Counted from the stretch's first letter, positions 18,152 through 29,120 are shown. The stretch is DNA of 64,000 bases from Spiroplasma litorale (GCF_001267155.1 NZ_CP012357.1:496001-560000), one strand, 5' to 3'. The notes: generated by a model not told the origin, from the sequence alone. Numbers and translations are program-made.

Positions 18152-20794
18152 ATGAAAAAAGATATATTAGATAAAAAATATAATCATTTATTAGTTGAAA
18201 GTAACAAATATAAGAAATGATTAGAATTAGATTTATTTAAAGCAAAACAAGATAATAAAAAACCTAAATTTTCAATTGTTATTCCTCCTCCAAATGTTAC
18301 GGGAAAGTTACATTTAGGTCATGCTTGAGATGGTGCGTTACAAGATTTATTAATTAGATACAAAAAACTTAGTGGTTTTGATACAATATGAATTCCTGGT
18401 ATGGATCATGCAGGTATTGCAACCCAAGCAAAAGTGGAAGAAAGACTTAGAAAAAACAATATATCAAGATATGATTTAGGTAGAGAGAAATTTATTGATA
18501 AGGTTTGAGAATGAAAGGAAGAATATAGTCAAAATATAAGACAACAATGAGCCAAATTAGGCTTATCTTTAGATTATTCAAAAGAAAAATTTACTTACTC
18601 AGATGAACTTAATAAAATAGTAAATTATGTTTTTGTTGAAATGTATAATAAAAACCTTATATATCGTGGTGAAAGAATAATCAATTGAGATCCAAAACAA
18701 AAAACTGCACTTTCTAATATTGAAGTTATATATAAAGAAACAAAAGGGAAAATGTATTATTTTAAGTACTTTTTTGAAGACAAAAAAGATTATTTAATTG
18801 TTGCAACAACAAGACCAGAAACAATGTTTGGTGATGTTTGTTTGGTTATTAACCCAAGTGATTCTAGATATAAAGAATATATTGGTAAAAAAGTTATTAA
18901 TCCTGCAAATGATCAATTAATTCCAATAATTGCAGATGAATATGTTGAGGTTGATTTTGGTACTGGTGTTATGAAATGCACTCCATCTCATGATCCTAAT
19001 GACTTTGAATTATCTTTAAAACATAATTTAGATCTTATAAATGTTATGAATCTTGACGGCACAATGAATGAAAAAGCAATTGATTATGTTGGCTTGGATA
19101 GATTTGAAGCTAGAGAATTATTAATAAATAACTTAAAGCAAAAGAATTTAGTTGAAAAAATCGATGATATATTACATCAAGTGGGTTACTCAGAACGAAG
19201 TGGTGTAATTATAGAACCACTTGTTTCAAAACAATGGTTTGTGAAAATGGATGAACTATCTAAAATTGTATTAGATCTTCAAAAATCAGATAATAAAATT
19301 AATTTTTACCCAAATAGATTTTCTTCAACATTAGAAATTTGAATGGAAAATGCTTATGATTGAACAATTTCAAGACAATTATGATGAGGTCATCAAATAC
19401 CCGCATGATATAACAAAAACAATAAAGAAGAAGTTTATGTTGGTATTGAACCACCAAAAGATATTGAAAATTGAATAAGAGATCAAGACGTATTAGATAC
19501 TTGATTTTCAAGCGCATTTTGACCATTTGCAACAATGGAGTGAGATCCTAGTAAAATATCAAAACTAATGAATAATTATTATCCAATTTCAGTTATGGTT
19601 ACAGGATATGATATTATCTTTTTTTGAGTTGCTAGAATGATCTTCCAAGGATTAAAATTTACAAATTCTAAACCATTTAAAGATGTTTTAATCCACGGTC
19701 TTATAAGAGATGAAAATGGACAAAAAATGTCTAAATCACTCGGCAATGGTGTAGATCCAATGGAAGTTATTGAACAATATGGAGCTGACGCACTAAGATA
19801 TTTCTTAATAACTAACTCAACTCCAGGTCAAGATTTAAGATATAGTGAAGAAAAATTAAAATCTTCATGAAATTTTTTAAATAAAGTTTGAAATGCATCT
19901 AGATTTGTATTCATGAATAGTGATTTAAAATTTACAGAAAATGAATTTGATAAAAATTTTGTTGAAAAATTTAGTGATAATAACTTGATTGATAAATGAA
20001 TATTAAATAAATTATCTTTATGTAAAGAAGAAGTGAATAAAAATATAGATAAATATGAGTTTGCAGTGATTGGTAAAGTTATTTATAACTTTATTTGAGA
20101 AGATTATTGTTCATGATATTTAGAACTTGCAAAAGTTCAATTAATAAATGATAATTTGTCAGAACAAGAAAAACTTAATACAAAAGCAACCCTTATATAT
20201 GTACTAAAACAAATTTTATTGTTGCTTCATCCTTTTTGTCCTTTTATGACAGAAGAAATATATTTACAATTTGGTTCACAAGCTTCAATTTTAAATGAAG
20301 TTTATGATGATAGAGTATATGACTTTAATGTTGATCAAATTGAGAACATCTTCCAAATAATTAGCTCAATAAGAGAGTTTAGGGCAAGCCAAAATATTAA
20401 AAATAGTCTTAAATTAGATTTTGGTCTTAACATTATAAAATCAAAATTTATTTCAAATAAATATATTTTATATGTATCATATTTTGCAAAAAATCTTGCA
20501 AATTCAATTTTAAATACAGATTATAATTTTAATTCTGATTTTACAAGTATACCTGTTAGAGATTATTTTTTAGAAATAAAAAATTCTGATTTCATTAATG
20601 AAGAAGAAATAAAAAACTCATTGATTGAAACAAAAAATAATTTAGAAAAAGAAATCAAAAGAAGCGAAAATATATTAAATAATCAAAATTTTCTTAGCAA
20701 AGCAAGTAAAGAAAAAATAGCTGAGGAAAAAGAAAAATATAATATATATAAAACTCAATACGATGCCATAGTAAAAAAAATCAATAATAATTAA
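18152..20794 (+). CDS. valS: Valyl-tRNA synthetase
   Basis: 880 aa, normal for the family. Class I synthetase that charges tRNA-Val with valine and edits threonine mis-charging in the cytoplasm. Visible landmarks: [15 protein letters not shown] with the HIGH box HLGH at residues 54-57; the editing domain with [18 protein letters not shown]; and KMSKS at 525-529. A helical anticodon-binding domain and a C-terminal coiled-coil arm follow (Lys/Glu-rich, last 65 residues). Many Trp are UGA. ATG 18152 has AGAGGGG upstream, and TATAAT at 18122 suits the promoter. Its 3' end carries one copy of a 28-base repeat that recurs just after the stop. Confidence 0.98.
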
Positions 20795-20846
20795 TTAAAT
20801 ATCATATGTTATTGACATAAAAAAAATCAATAATAATTAATTAAAT
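20773..20846 (+). repeat. 28-bp perfect direct repeat at the valS 3' end
   Basis: Eight A followed by TCAATAATAATTAATTAAAT at 20773-20800 and again, identical, at 20819-20846, separated by 18 bases. The first copy includes the valS stop; the second lies in the intergenic region. It looks like a recent small tandem duplication. Confidence 0.9.
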
Positions 20847-20913
20847 TGCAATTATATTTGATAAAATCTATATTGTATAATTGTAATTCAATATTTATAG
20901 AGAGGCATTAATT

Positions 20914-21393
20914 ATGAAAAAAGTATGAATTGTAATGTTAATTACTTCAATTGCATTGTTGATAATATCTACACTGTCTTTAACATTGCCAGATTTCAAA
21001 TATAAAAATCAGTTATTGTATGAATATTATAGTGGAATAAAATTCCCATCAAAATTAGAAAACATTCAAATATGAATCAAACTAATGTTGTCGATGTCTG
21101 TTATTTCATCAGTTATAAGCATTTTTGTGCTAGTAATGGGGTATTTTTATGAGAATACAACTTATAATAAATATGCAGCAATGACTCAAATTCCAGTAGT
21201 TTTCATTGCTTTCTTTAGTGGTCTTATGATGTTGATTGCTGGTTGTATGACACTTAGTGGGGGTACTATAAATTCATCATCAAAAACTTCTTTAATTATA
21301 TTACAAGTATTTATTAATTTAGGTTATGTTTCATTAACTGGTATTACTATATGGACTTGTATTGTTGAATATAAGGCAAATTCACTTAAATAA
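20914..21393 (+). CDS. Four-helix membrane protein, paralogue A
   Basis: 159 aa with four hydrophobic segments (about residues 4-26, 55-78, 96-120, 130-150) and a short outer loop containing YSGIKFPSK. Related to the next gene (147 aa), which has the same helix spacing and EGSKFPSK at the matching place. No other motif. AGAGGC precedes ATG 20914. The pair looks like an old tandem duplication of a small tetraspan protein. Function unknown. Confidence 0.78.
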
Positions 21394-21455
21394 TTTATTT
21401 TAGCACTTATAAAAGGTGTATAATAAATATTGAAATTATTAGAAAGGGGCTATTT

Positions 21456-21899
21456 ATGAAGGCATCATGAATAGTATTATTGTCAAGTTTTTTAATAACA
21501 TTGTTGACTTCTGTATTGATTTTAACTTTGAGTGATAAATTTGGATATAAATATTATACTTTTTTTGAGGGAAGTAAATTTCCATCAAAAGATAATCAAG
21601 TATTTATTTGATTAATTATATATATTGCAGTTTTAGCAGTAGGTTTAATTATGGGTATTTTTACATTAATTGCTAATCTATTAAAGATTGATAAATATAA
21701 TAGAATAATGAACTATAGTTTCATGGTTATAGGTTTATTATTGATCATATTTGGTATATTCTTAATTGTTGCTGGTGCTAGAGCACAATCTTCGGATAAA
21801 GAAGCGGTAATATCTTTAAGTATGTTGTGTGTTTTCTTACCAATAAGTATTTCTTCAATATGTTTTATGTCTATTGTAGATTTTAAAACACAAAAATAA
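21456..21899 (+). CDS. Four-helix membrane protein, paralogue B
   Basis: 147 aa. Starts MKASWIVLLSSFLITLL, with four hydrophobic helices and the loop EGSKFPSK shared with the preceding gene. AAAGGGG lies before ATG 21456, and a TATAAT at 21419-21424 suggests its own promoter even though paralogue A is only 62 bases upstream. A terminator hairpin follows. Function unknown. Confidence 0.78.
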
Positions 21900-21910
21900 T
21901 ATATAATCAT

Positions 21911-21937
21911 AAATTAGTTTATAAGCTAATTTTTTTA
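21911..21937 (+). terminator. Terminator after paralogue B
   Basis: AAATTAG (21911-21917) and CTAATTT (21925-21931) with an A/T inner part, then a T-run. Confidence 0.7.
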
Positions 21938-22016
21938 TTTTTTTAGCAAGATTATAATAAAAAAATAACATATTTAAATGCTATAATATTATTGTTCAAA
22001 ATAGTCGGTGATAAGA

Positions 22017-22781
22017 ATGAAAAAAATTTTATTTATATTTTTATTGTTTCCAATAATCATTATTTCGTTGTGCAATTTTTTTATTAGCCAAAATTTGAAT
22101 GAAAACAATAATACACTTGAAGATAAATTAAATCAAATCATACGCAAAAACAAAGATTGACCAGAAGAAAATGATAAATTTTTAGATGTTTGGGTTAATT
22201 TGCACGAAGAATCTTTAAAGCAAATAAACAATTCAATTAAAAATATAGTTGATCATTATACTAGTGTTTATATTGAAAAATATTATTATTATAAGCAAAA
22301 TCATTATGTAGGCGACACAGATTCATATGGTGTTCCAAATTTTGAATTAAACAAATTATTAAATGATATATATAATTCAGATGAAGTTCAATTTCAAAGC
22401 GCATATATACTTAGAGCTTTATATGCAGAATCAAAAATTAATGTCATATTAGGTAAAACTAATAATTTAATTAATCCTACAAGTGAAATAGTTTTATGAG
22501 CATTTAAGTATTATAATGCATTGGTATTTTTCCAATGAATTAAAATTTGAATTAATGAACTAGGTAGAAATATAGAATATGGTTTAAGTATTGATTTTTA
22601 TTCATTTGGTGGATATGTTCAATTAGATGAAAATGATCAACCAAAATGAGACTTACCTCCATCAGATAAAAAACCAGAAGCAAAACCAAAAACTTCTTTG
22701 AACAAGCAGTTAAAAGATTTTGTTGATGAAACTTATAACTTTGTATTCATAAATAAAGGAAACAAAAACAATTTTATATAA
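22017..22781 (+). CDS. Exported or anchored protein, first gene of the GH85 cluster
   Basis: 254 aa. Hydrophobic N-terminus MKKILFIFLLFPIIIISLC; the Cys follows SL, so it is only a poor lipobox, and a plain membrane anchor is equally likely. The rest is hydrophilic and helical, with an aromatic stretch (about VSIYIEKYYYYKQ region, residues 80-90) and a Pro/Lys-rich linker (KKPEAKPKTS) near the C-terminus. No family recognised. A permease gene starts 35 bases downstream, followed by GH85 and a second permease, so it is probably part of that export or glycan-use unit, perhaps a binding or accessory subunit. That role is inferred from position only. Confidence 0.7.
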
Positions 22782-22816
22782 ATTAGTTAACGCATATTAG
22801 ATAAGGGAATAAAATA

Positions 22817-23659
22817 ATGTGAGCTAAAAATAATTTTAAAAATACTTTTGTTATTTTTTTAAAAAATAACTTTTCAAATTATAAAACATATGTTTGAAGT
22901 TTTTTGCTACCATTTATATTATTTTTTGCTTTAATAACAATAAATACAAATATATTTAAAAATATACTCTTACCTCCATTGTTATTAAATATTTTATCAA
23001 TTTCAATATTTTGTACTTCATTTTTTATTTCAATAACAATTATTGATTGGAAAAAAAGATTTTATCTAAAAAAATTATTATTAGGAAACTTAAATAAAAG
23101 AGATTTTTTAATATCTATTTATTTAATTAATGTAATTTTAAATACAGTCAGTTTTTTAATTAATTACATAACTTATTTAATTCTTTGTAAAACAGGATAT
23201 TTGGTGATACATGTAAAAATTTTATCTAACTTAAATTTTGGTGTTTGAATTTTATATATAATGACAATGTTATTAACCATCTTTTTTCTAACTGTTTTAT
23301 CATTTTTTTTAACATCATTATCAAAAAAAAGATCAGTAAATTTGCTATATATAATTATAATATTGTTTTTTACAATCATATTTTCTGATACGGTATTGAA
23401 CCCAAAAATAATGAACAATAACTTATTATTGTTGATAATTGGATATTTTAATCCTATTAAATATTTTGTTTGATCGGGAATGATGGTTTCCTCATATGCT
23501 ATTTTTGATAAGTATGGTTTTACACAAATATTACCAAGAGAAAACTCTGCATATATTCCATTTGATAGTATGTACCAATCATTAATACCTTGCTTAATAT
23601 TTGTAGCTATTATATTGTATTTATACATTAGGTTTTTTGCTTGAGGAGATAAAAAATAA
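22817..23659 (+). CDS. ABC-2-like permease A flanking GH85
   Basis: 280 aa with about six to seven hydrophobic helices and a basic first 25 residues (MWAKNNFKNTFVIFLKNNF), the layout of ABC-2 membrane subunits. Trp-2 is UGA, so under the standard code the gene would seem to start much later. The stop overlaps the ATG of the GH85 gene by one base (TAATG), showing tight coupling. A similar protein lies on the far side of GH85. No ATPase gene accompanies the pair within this window. ABC-2 membership rests on topology, not on a diagnostic motif. Confidence 0.65.
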
Positions 23660-26349
23660 TGAAAAAACTAATTTATATGACATTAATTGCAATTATGCCT
23701 CTAGTTTTTATATCAGAAATATATTTTTTAGCGGACCCAAGTACCAATAAAAGTTATTACAATAATTTTAAAAACTTTAATTGAAATGATCCAATGTATG
23801 GAGATGGTATTGATTACAACCCTTACTCTGAAGATTATATTACAAAATTTAATGAATCAATTAATGATATGGGAAATATTACACCTCAATTATATAATGA
23901 TCACATTGATTATGAAAATTTTAATACAGGTTTCCAATGGGATCAAAACATAAAAAAACAAAGTGTAACTGGAGTACCCTTAAATAAAGGTTTTATGCCA
24001 AATGGTAATTATTCATATGACTTTGGAATATCTTCACCAGCTCAAAGTTATAGAATGATTAATTCAATTTTAGACTGAGAGCCAAATAAAGATAACGACG
24101 CAAAATATAATAAATCAACAAAACAACCTAAACAAAAAAAATATGTTGCAGCTAATAATGTTGATACACAAGATGAAAGATTAAGATTTAATTATTTAGG
24201 ATTTTCAACTAGAAAACATAGAACTTATGATAATACAGTTGTTGGTACAAAAAATCCTTTTGAAAATACAAATTTAAACTGACAATATAATGATGTTTTT
24301 ATTAACTGGTCAGGTTCGTGATTTGAAGGACCGATTGTGCCTCCACCAGCAGATTTTATTGAAATTGCCCATGCAAATGGTACTAAAATATATGGAGATA
24401 TTTTTCTTGATGGTTATCATGGTTTAACAAAAGACATGCTTAATGATTTTATGAAAAAAGACTCTTCAGGAAATTATTTAGTCGTGGATAAATTAATAGA
24501 AATTGCAAATTATATTGGGTTTGATGGCTGATTTATTAACAATGAATCAAATGGATCAGAACCAAATGGAACAATTTTGGATTACAAAGAAATGTATAAA
24601 ATAATTAGCCAATTTCAAGAAAAAACATCAACTTCAAAAGATGAAAATATTAAAAATTTAAAATTAATATACTACAGAAATAGTGCTACTTTAAATTATT
24701 CAGATATAGAAAAAAAATACTATGATAAAGAAACAACTTATATGGTTTCAGCAAAATATGAAGATGAAAACTTTAAAAAGTTAATTGATATTCAAGTAGA
24801 TTTTGGAGAAACACCAGAAAATTCAACACATTTTTTAAATGAATATAAAGATTACACAGGATCAAACATTAATACAATAGTTGATATAGGATGAAATGCT
24901 CAATCGTTTGGTTTTTTAGATTTTCAAAGTCTTGCTTATAAAAAGAATAAACCAGGGTCTTCAAATCAAAAATATGATAAATCAATTTTTAATGGTTTTT
25001 CAACATATGCGGATGAAGGTTCGGGTCAATTTGCAAATGACGCACTTAAATTAACTACTAGAAATATGAGTGATATTAGAAAGTATTTATTTCAAAATCA
25101 AATTGCAAATCATTTTAATGATATTTTATACAGTGGTTCAAATTTATTTTTATCAAACAAAGATAAAGGAGAAGATTTAAGCAGCTTGAAAGATATTTTG
25201 AATGGATTAGAATATAAAAAAGAATATATAAAAGCAGATCCTAGAATACATTTTGATAAAAAGTATGAAGTTAATGAAAAAGTAAAAACCCTATACAATT
25301 ATGAGTCATTTGGTGGTATTAATCAATCAAGTTATGGAATTGGAAATTTAATTAAAGAAAAAACTATATTTATTGATGAAAATATTGATAATAGCATTAT
25401 TAAAACAAATTTCTCAACAGGTAATGGAATTAAATTTGTCAATAATAACGAAATCATTAATTACCCATGAACAAATAGGAGGTTGGCTGATGCTCTCCCA
25501 ACATACAAATGAAGAATATTTGATTCAAAAAATAGAAATAATCCCTTAAGAATTGATCAATTTTCAGGAGGGTATGATTATGATGAAGTATATAGCAAAG
25601 GTAATTCAATTTCAATTGGTTCTGGATTTGATGAAACAGGAAAAATATTAGATGCAGAAAATTGAAATAAATCATTAAATTATGGTTGAGACATTATTGG
25701 TACAAATATAGTTGATAACAATAAAACAATTAGCATAGTTTATAAGGATAATGTTAAACAAGTTGATCAATCACCTGATGTTTCAATGAGGTTAACTTTC
25801 TCAGACGCAAAAGGGGTTGTAAATGACAATTCTATAAAAACTGTTAAACCTGATAGAGTTATTGAAAAATCAAATGGTTGAAAAGAAGCTGTTTATAATT
25901 TAAGTAAAGATAATTTAAGTAATAACAATGTATTAGCGATGGTAGGATTAAATATAAAACCTAATGCAAATAAATTTAAATTTAATGTTGGTGAATTAAC
26001 AATAAAAAGTAACAATTATCAATACAATACTAATGTTATTTTAATAAAAAACCCGAAATCAGAATATGTAGTTTATCGAGAATTTAATAAAAATATATTA
26101 AATAATATAAGATTCTCTTGAGAAACCGATAATAATGTCATATCAGATGTTGATTACTTTGAAATATATATACAATATAATAATTTATGATATAGAGCTG
26201 GTGAAACAAATCAAAATCAATACTATTTAAGAGATTTAAAATATGATAAGGGAATTACAATTGGTATAAAACCAATTTATAAAAATATTAATTTGAAAGG
26301 AGATATTTATAAATTTAATTTAAATATAAAAAATTATGAAAACAAATAA
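23659..26349 (+). CDS. Endo-beta-N-acetylglucosaminidase, GH85
   Basis: 896 aa. N-terminal hydrophobic anchor or signal (LIYMTLIAIMPLVFIS) without a lipobox, so probably membrane-tethered and outside. The catalytic barrel spans about residues 170-500. GFDGWFINNES holds the GH85 pair N294 and E296, which cut the GlcNAc-beta-1,4-GlcNAc core of N-glycans by substrate-assisted catalysis. VFINWSGSWFEGP and GDIFLDGYHG are other barrel strands seen in the family. The C-terminal half is beta-rich, as in enzymes with carbohydrate-binding modules. ATG overlaps the previous stop, and the next permease starts 14 bases before its end. Likely use: trimming host N-glycans. Family identity is strong; substrate and purpose are inferred. 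Confidence 0.9.
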
Positions 26350-27172
26350 ACTAAATCGTTGCATCAGTTATTTATTTAAATCTACTTTAGTATCTTCTTA
26401 TACTTATATCTATATTTTTTTAATACCTTTAATATTTGAGATTCTATTCTATTTTTTATTAATCAAAAATAGAATAGATGATAATAGGATAATTACAATT
26501 GCACCCATATTACTCTTTTCGTTAAACCTTTGTTCACTATTTGTAACTCACTTAATAATTTCTTGAAGAGAAACAATTTTTTTAAAACAAATAAAGAATT
26601 TTCAAATTAATAATGTTACATTTTTAATTGCCTTAGGGGTTGTTTATTTGGTTTATTCTTTAATTTCGTTATTAATAGTTTGTATTACTTTATTACTAAT
26701 TGATATTATTGAAGATATCAATAAAATTATGAATTTATTTAAAACGACTATTTCTAGCCCAACTTTTATATTTGTTTTATTCTTCATTGTTTTAAATATA
26801 ATTGTAATATACTTTATTTCACTTTTAATTAGTGGTTTTATTAAAAATATCTATTTGATTCAAGCTGTTAGTTTTGCGTACTTAATATTTATAATCTCTT
26901 TTGGTGACTACTTAATAGATTCTAATTATACAAATAATATTATTTATCAATTTATTAGTTATTTCAATGTTGAAAAATACTTTAATTGGTTATTTTATAT
27001 AACTTATGTTAATGCTTTTAATGGAGGTCAAAATTTATATCTAATAACATTAAATATAAGCAATGTAATACCTTTTAAAAATGTCTATGCACCATTATTT
27101 TCAATGGCTGTAATAGCACCAATTATTGGATTTTTTAGTTTTTATAAATTCAATAATTCAACAAAAATATAA
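26336..27172 (+). CDS. ABC-2-like permease B flanking GH85
   Basis: 278 aa, about six to seven helices, basic N-terminus (MKTNKLNRCISYLFKSTL). It starts inside the GH85 gene, with GAAAGGAG at 26295-26302 rather far upstream, so translational coupling is likely. Same size and layout as permease A (22817-23659); the two may form a heterodimer. No ATPase lies in this cluster. An unrelated membrane role remains possible. Confidence 0.65.
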
Positions 27173-27203
27173 GCTCAAATTTTTTTCCCTTTTTATAAAA
27201 TTA

Positions 27204-27232
27204 TTGATAATTTTACTAAAATATTGTAGAAT
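27204..27232 (+). promoter_or_regulatory. Promoter of the cysteine-rich peptide gene
   Basis: TTGATA (27204-27209), 17 bases, TAGAAT (27227-27232). A GAGAGGTGAT ribosome site begins 7 bases further on, giving a very short leader. Confidence 0.7.
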
Positions 27233-27251
27233 ATTTTAGAGAGGTGATATA

Positions 27252-27338
27252 ATGGAAGACAATAAAAAACAAGATTGTAAATGCGGTACAACTGAAGGTA
27301 ATGTAAGTTGTGATTGTAATTGTGAATGTAAAAAATAA
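27252..27338 (+). CDS. 28-residue cysteine-rich peptide (metallothionein-like)
   Basis: A tiny gene with every expected signal: promoter at 27204, strong GAGAGGTGAT, ATG 27252, UAA 27336, and a terminator whose left arm overlaps the stop. The product has six Cys at positions 9, 11, 20, 22, 24 and 26, in C-x-C pairs and a CDCNCEC run, in an otherwise hydrophilic, acidic/basic peptide without a signal sequence. C-x-C arrays of this density are typical of metal-thiolate clusters, as in metallothioneins. No family membership can be shown. It lies directly upstream of lemA but is separated from it by the terminator. Alternatives: a redox-active or regulatory peptide. Confidence 0.7.
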   Translation: MEDNKKQDCKCGTTEGNVSCDCNCECKK

Positions 27339-27360
27339 TAGCAGAAGCTATTATTTTTTT
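27333..27360 (+). terminator. Strong terminator overlapping the small gene's stop
   Basis: AAATAATAGC (27333-27342), loop AGAA, GCTATTATTT (27347-27356), T-run to 27360. Confidence 0.9.
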
Positions 27361-27388
27361 GAGTTAGAAATATAGGAGAAAATAAATA

Positions 27389-27991
27389 ATGAGTCACAAC
27401 ACAATTGATCCAAATAGCCAAGTTGGTCAAAAACCCAAAAAAAATATATTTGGTATTTTATTTTGAATATTACTATGTTTAGTTTTAATAGGTCTTATAA
27501 TACATGTTATAAATTTAAACAGTTTAAAAAGGTTAAAAGTTAAAATCGATGAGGCAGAAGCGGGTATCGATGTTCAACTAAAACGTAGAAAAGATACTCT
27601 TGTTAAATTAGTTGACGCTGTAAAAGGAAGTATTGAATTTGAAAAAGATATTCAAGTTTCACTTACTAGTATGCGTACAGGTGGAAATATTAATGATTTA
27701 ATGCAAAATGCTTCTCAATTAAATGATATAAGTAGAAGAATATCAGTTCAGGTTGAAAATTACCCAAATTTAAAATCTAACGATTTAATAAAAGATTTAA
27801 TGCGTGAATCAACAAATATTGAAGAAAACATATCAGCTTCAAGAAGAATTTACAACTCTAATGTGAGTTCATTTAACCAGTCTATTAATACATATCCAAC
27901 TAATTTAGCAGCGAGCCAATTAGGATATACTTTTATGCCATTTTTTGAAATATCAGAATCAGATAGAGAAGACGTTAAAATTAAATTTTAA
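27389..27991 (+). CDS. lemA: LemA family protein
   Basis: 200 aa. One N-terminal helix (about residues 20-44: IFGILFWILLCLVLIGLI), then a long helical domain starting RLKVKIDEAEAGIDVQLKRRKDTLVKLVDAVKG, matching the LemA family (NxV..A..xIdvqlkrR.dLip.Lv). LemA proteins are membrane-anchored with the helical bundle on one side; their function is not well known. ATG 27389 follows ATAGGAG. The next gene, a DUF3137-type protein, starts 7 bases later; LemA genes often sit beside such membrane proteins. Confidence 0.88.
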
Positions 27992-27997
27992 TAAATT

Positions 27998-29056
27998 ATG
28001 GATACAGAAGCTCTTAAGCAACAAATCGAAGAAATTTATTCAAAAGATGACAATTTTATCAAATTAATTAACAGCCTTAAAAAATCATATTTTATTGGTT
28101 TTGTTTTGATAGGACTAACAATAATATTTTTTCTAATTGCAGGTGCATTAATTGCATTACCATTTTTTTTAGAAAACAAAATATTTAAAGAAAATTATTT
28201 TAAAATTATATCATACGTATTTTCGATTATTTTTGTAATACTTTTAGTATCTACATTTCTGTTTTATAACACTAAAATGGGTCCTTCAAAAATATACAAA
28301 AGCTTAAAATCAAGTCAATTTGATAACGAAAAAACAAAAAAGGTTTACGAATATTATTTTAAAAGTATAAAACTTGGAGATACTGATAAAGAATTTTTAA
28401 TGGATGTTAACTCTACAAATAATTATTTTGAATATAATTATGGGTCAAGATTAACATTAATTAAAAAAAGTAACAGAGATCTTCCGAAACCCAATGTAAT
28501 AAAATTTACTTTTAAAGATAATGAAGTTCATTTCATAATTAATCATCCAATTAAATATACTCATGAAAGAACTATAAGTACACTAATTAGCAATAAGAAT
28601 AACAATAATACTGATACTAAAGTATATTACATATCAACAGATGATTTATTTTATAAAAATACAAAATTTGATCAAAGTTATGATGGAATAAAAATAACAA
28701 AAGGAAAACACTTCGATAAAAATTTTCAAACCGAATCAGTAGTATTTAATAAAAAGTACGATATTAATCTTCCAAGCAATGATATTAGAGCTGCAAGATT
28801 TTTAAGTCCTAAGTTAATTGATAAGATGTCAACACTTAACGATAAAGATTTTAAAGAATTTGGTATAAATAAAAACTTTTATGTAAGTAAAAGTCGAAAA
28901 ACAGACTACACAAATAAAATTGATTTTCAAATCGGTGCATTAAACTATAAAAAAATTAAAAATTTTGACTCATTTAAAAAACAATTAATTAATAAAGTAA
29001 CAAGAGATTTTGAATTATTATCAAGGTCATTTAATTATATAGAAAAAATATATTAG
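27998..29056 (+). CDS. DUF3137-like membrane protein
   Basis: 352 aa. Two close helices (about residues 33-55 and 72-92) lie between a charged N-terminus and a long soluble C-terminal domain. The segment SVVFNKKYDINLPSNDIRAA followed by RFLSPKLIDKM matches the core of DUF3137 proteins, which occur next to LemA in several Firmicutes and Mollicutes. Start ATG 27998 is 7 bases after lemA. Function unknown; probably a partner of LemA in the membrane. Confidence 0.75.
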   Translation: MDTEALKQQIEEIYSKDDNFIKLINSLKKSYFIGFVLIGLTIIFFLIAGALIALPFFLENKIFKENYFKIISYVFSIIFVILLVSTFLFYNTKMGPSKIYKSLKSSQFDNEKTKKVYEYYFKSIKLGDTDKEFLMDVNSTNNYFEYNYGSRLTLIKKSNRDLPKPNVIKFTFKDNEVHFIINHPIKYTHERTISTLISNKNNNNTDTKVYYISTDDLFYKNTKFDQSYDGIKITKGKHFDKNFQTESVVFNKKYDINLPSNDIRAARFLSPKLIDKMSTLNDKDFKEFGINKNFYVSKSRKTDYTNKIDFQIGALNYKKIKNFDSFKKQLINKVTRDFELLSRSFNYIEKIY

Positions 29057-29067
29057 TTTAATAAACT

Positions 29068-29111
29068 AAATAGACACTAAATTTTAGTGTCTATTTTTTT
29101 TTTTTTTTTTT
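29068..29111 (+). terminator. Strong terminator with T18 tail
   Basis: AAATAGACACTAAA (29068-29081) pairs with TTTAGTGTCTATTT (29083-29096), the stem running into 18 T (29094-29111). The T18 run is followed 9 bases later by A16 (29121-29136), so a second T/A hairpin is possible. Confidence 0.9.
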
Positions 29112-29120
29112 AAAGTAATT

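Noticed and set aside
23173-23628. Leftward 151-codon frame opposite permease A
   Set aside because: No ribosome site, and it lies wholly inside a gene with clear membrane-protein coding on the other strand. Long antisense frames are common because UAA/UAG are fewer on the complement of this codon use.
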